In this document: positions 61,461 through 64,000 of the stretch, in pieces | How positions within the stretch are numbered: position 1 is the stretch's first letter | How the letters are laid out: each line of letters opens with the position of its first letter | Source of the DNA: Limnephilus marmoratus | Lineage: Eukaryota > Arthropoda > Insecta > Trichoptera > Limnephilidae | Direction of reading: 5' to 3' | Assembly (NCBI GenBank): GCA_917880885.1 | Contig: OU862915.1 | Span: 32,992,676-33,056,675 of the forward strand | Length of the DNA: 64,000 nt | The notes under the pieces: model-generated | Databases searched by the model: none | The model's input: only the letters and a program-made list of their open reading frames with translations | Told to the model about the DNA's origin: nothing | Translations under genes and position numbers: made by a program

Positions 61461-62145
61461 TCCCGGGGCGATGGTACCTAAAACGCCTCCCAAATTGAAA
61501 ATTTATTATAGTACTTGACATAAAAAAATTTAATTTTGCACAATTTTAGTATGAAAGCTCGGTCAGTATTGGTATACCGCGATGAGTCACTAAACAGAAA
61601 AAAACGAATAAAAAATATCGATTACTCGGGCAAGGACAACACTAGTCTACCGATAAAATTCTTTACATCACTACTTCGCATTATATGTATGTATTTGTCA
61701 AAACCCACGTTCCCCGGCCCCCCTCAGGAGAAATGAGCGAAAGGGACACCTGCACGTCGGGCCGAAAATACCTAAATAAAATCTTCGAAATCGATGTTTT
61801 GTATTCCCCATTTTTCTTCTCCAAAACTGGACGGATTTAAAAATTTTTTTTCACTAACTGTATTAAAAGAAAATATTCTATGTCGGTACGTTTTGCTTTT
61901 TTTCAAAATACATTGTTTAGTTTGTATACTGAACGTTTTTTGACGGCGTTTAAATTAGGCAATTTTATTCATTTTTGGAAGGTCGTAACTTCTATGAGAA
62001 GTAAATTATCAAAAAAAACAAAACGTACCGACACGCTAGTGGTCAATATCTATATTATGTAAAAAAAAATTTTGCTCTAGGGTCAAAATCCAGAGAGATA
62101 AACGGGGAATACGTTTGTATAGAAAAGCGCAGCTAGTATTTCCTC
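61461..62145. other. Right end of the TTAA-flanked block
   Basis: 61880-62035 forms a short foldback (GTCGGTACGTTTTG ... CAAAACGTACCGAC). No coding sequence seen; the open frames are AT-rich artefacts. Confidence 0.5.
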
Positions 62146-63035
62146 TTAAGCTGCCACGATCAGTCGAAGATTTACTGAGAAGTGTGTCCTCTCATTTTAG
62201 TCGCAGTTCTTCAAGACAAGCTAAAAGAATTTCAAGAATTTTTCAAAGTAGAAGTACATAAAATTTTGAGTCCATCCACAACACGATGGCTATCATAAGA
62301 AGCGTGCGTTAACAGAACGCTAGAACAATATGAAGTTCTTGGAGAGTATTTCAAGGTTGACATTTTTGAAGACCCAAGTTAAATAATTGAAGATATGTTA
62401 AATATTCTTAACAATAAATTTACAAAAATGTACTTGGAGTTCATGTCATATGTTTTGAACCTTTTCAATGAATTCAAGAAATTATTTCAGTCTGAAAAAC
62501 CATTGCTACACCAGGTAAAACCTGAGGTCTACAAACTCATAAAAACAATGGCCTGTAATTACATGCAGCTTCATTATTGTAAAACTACTGACGCTTACGA
62601 ATTAGAGTATAGTAATCCACGATTATTACACCGCTTGAAAAAAATTACCATGGCGTGTTAACTCAGGAATCTATAAATGAGTTGGAAAAAGAAGATCCAC
62701 CACCCAAAACACAGATTAATGACTTTAGAAAAACCTGTTTGTCATTTTACATCGAAGCAATCAAACAGATAAAACAACGTTTCAACTTTTCCGATCCACT
62801 TTACGAAATAATAGGACACGTCACAGATCCTCAAAAAGCACAAACATTTAATATAAAACACCTTTCTTATGTCGTCAGCAGATTTCCAAATCTAAAAAAC
62901 TATGTGGATCTCGAGGACCTAAATAAAGAATGGAAAAACCATGCCCTATTGGATTTTACCCAATTAAATCTGTCCTCGGATCTGCAAATAGAAGAATATT
63001 GGAAGAAAGTATGCCCAGTTTTTTTGTATTGGTAA

Positions 63036-63357
63036 AACAGCACGCAACATAAACACCCGTGTCAAAGAACATCTTAGATGTTTACACGGCTCTGGATTTT
63101 CAGAATTTGCAAACCACTTGATCGAATAAGACCATAAATTTGACAAAAACTCCGGCGCCAAACTTATTCATAAAAACAATATCGGTGTAAGTAAATTATA
63201 TATGTAAATTATATAGGTATTATAAATTATAATACACATGTAACCTAATGTTAGTAGAGTATTATACCGCCCTGATGAAGCTACGGTTGTAGCGACACCC
63301 GATCGGTATAAAGTATAAAAAATAAAAGTGGTGTTTACAAAGTATTGTTTTATTATT
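63036..63357 (+). pseudogene. Penelope-like element, GIY-YIG C-terminus and 3' end
   Basis: Inserted in the hAT gene. The frame gives FVLVKQHAT-type text; in the shifted frame a GKTARNINTRVKEHLR segment (GIY-YIG endonuclease core with its Arg) then FSEFANHLIE and FDKNSGAKLIHKNN. The 3' end carries a hammerhead and AGTGGTGTTTACAAAGT. The bulk of the reverse transcriptase is missing (5' truncation). Confidence 0.7.
63262..63318 (+). ncRNA. Hammerhead ribozyme motif with core mutation
   Basis: Stem I TTATAC/GTATAA; core CTGATGA (63272-63278); stem II GCTAC-GGTT-GTAGC; then GACA in place of GAAA; stem III ACC/GGT with a 5-nt loop; triplet GTA. The A-to-C core change probably abolishes activity. 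Confidence 0.6.
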
Positions 63358-63614
63358 AATAATGTCACATCACAAAGTATCCGCTTCAAATGAACAATAA
63401 AATACAAAATTTTTCAGGAGAGCCATTATTTCCCAATTTCAAAAAAGTTATAAAGCTTTTGTTGGTCCTACCATATTCTAACGCCAGCGTAGAACGAATT
63501 TTCAGCCAGCTGCAATTGATAAAATGTGACAGCAGAAATAGACTCGGCACTGAAACAATTTCCTTTTTATTTCACTTACAAATTACATTTTTGGTTCTTA
63601 ATTTCAGGTGTTGA

Positions 63615-64000
63615 GAAAAACTAGATCATTAAATTCAACCCGATATATAATGGAAAACACTACTAAATTGTTTCTGTAAGTTAAACATCGATCGATATGC
63701 GAGATCAGTATCAAAGTGGGACATACGCCACTTTTTCTAAAATGCATATTTTGATTGATTTTGGTGGTATGTCTGATTCTCTTACTGAATTACTGAGAAA
63801 AATCTATCGAAAACGGAAAATAATAAGAAATCGCTTGTTTAAGTCTGCACTTTGTTTCAAAAGCGGACATTTGCAACTCATGTTTGCAACAGCAACAAAC
63901 TCGGACATACAATACAAAAAGTGTCATGGCAGCTGTTATTTAGGGACCAATCGCCAAATTTGATAGTGGGTTGACAGTTTGAGGACGAAATTTGAGTTTT
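63615..64000. other. Window end, unassigned
   Basis: An 88-codon frame (63697-63963) has no recognisable motif and probably arises by chance. Nothing else seen. Confidence 0.4.

Larger units (their letters stand above)
55038..62145. mobile_element. 7.1-kb TTAA-flanked composite insertion
   Basis: The left junction CTTAA|GAGGTAATAG and the right junction ATTTCCTC|TTAAG share TTAA (55034-55037, 62146-62149), with ends GAGGTAATA / TATTTCCTC inverted. TTAA duplication suggests piggyBac or Kolobok, but no transposase is seen. Its interior holds at least four further elements and a Mutator-like/YqaJ relic. Confidence 0.65.
53931..63614 (+). pseudogene. hAT transposase gene split by three insertions
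   Basis: 53931-54735: Ser/Lys-rich N-terminus, one TGA (54126-54128), a zinc-finger segment (YCSDCV...HMHTVKH), then FSLADDLIQFLA and the catalytic SIVMDETTDISVKKQCAL. Insertion 1 at 54740-54899. 54905-55037: DTTNSMVGQHNSVFSLLKRK, CIKCSCHMIHLVASKACL. Insertion 2 (55038-62145, TTAA). 62150-63035: a LPRSVEDLL stretch, HKILSPSTTRW, KPEVYKLIKTMA, DPLYEIIGHVTDPQ. Insertion 3 (Penelope-like, 63036-63390). 63400-63614: LLLVLPYSNASVERIFSQL, the dimerisation motif. Several frameshifts. Confidence 0.85.

Noticed and set aside
63697..63963. 88-codon ORF at the window end
   Set aside because: No motif, atypical composition, no neighbouring support.

Overview
The window is a piece of an insect nuclear genome. 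It is AT-rich, intron-containing and saturated with transposable elements (TEs). The only host gene I can support is a complete juvenile hormone epoxide hydrolase (JHEH) on the minus strand (29844 down to 12550; five coding exons, 466 codons, all five expected active-site residues present). JHEH and the TE mix (tRNA-headed SINEs, hAT, PIF/Harbinger, pogo and mariner-like elements, Jockey/CR1-like and RTE-like LINEs, Ty3/gypsy, Penelope-like, Helitron-like) point to an arthropod, almost certainly an insect; I cannot name the order with confidence.

Layout. 1-8.5 kb: minisatellites, then hAT-type elements with readable 8-bp target-site duplications (TSDs), one holding a pogo-like element and one holding a 166-bp PIF/Harbinger-type MITE. 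8.6-11.85 kb: a broken LINE whose endonuclease frame is split by a 1.2-kb hAT-like element. 12.55-29.84 kb: JHEH. Its intron 4 is 13.9 kb long and carries an antisense LINE split by a nearly complete Ty3/gypsy retrotransposon (itself hit by a MITE), two inverted SINEs, and a 5.1-kb TIR element containing an RTE-like LINE. 30-43 kb: Penelope-like 3' ends, a tRNA-containing palindrome, SINEs, Helitron-like pieces and a hAT element nested inside another member of its own family. 43-53.7 kb: a Mutator-like/YqaJ gene split by a 7.4-kb TIR element that contains a Harbinger element (holding a nearly intact LINE and a SINE) and a foldback (holding a MITE); the gene is then overrun by a mariner-like transposase, itself split by a LINE 3' end. 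53.9-63.6 kb: a hAT transposase gene split by a 7.1-kb TTAA-flanked block with four further nesting levels, a second Mutator-like/YqaJ relic and two Penelope-like 3' ends, one with a well-formed hammerhead ribozyme core.

How the parts relate. In several cases removing an insertion with one TSD copy restores the interrupted reading frame, and in two cases the opposite arm of a palindrome preserves the empty insertion site, so the order of insertions can be read from sequence alone. SINE family B shares its 3' hairpin with one LINE family (a likely enzyme donor), and a tandem array amplifies only the tail of SINE family A. No rRNA, CRISPR, plasmid-type or bacterial features were seen.
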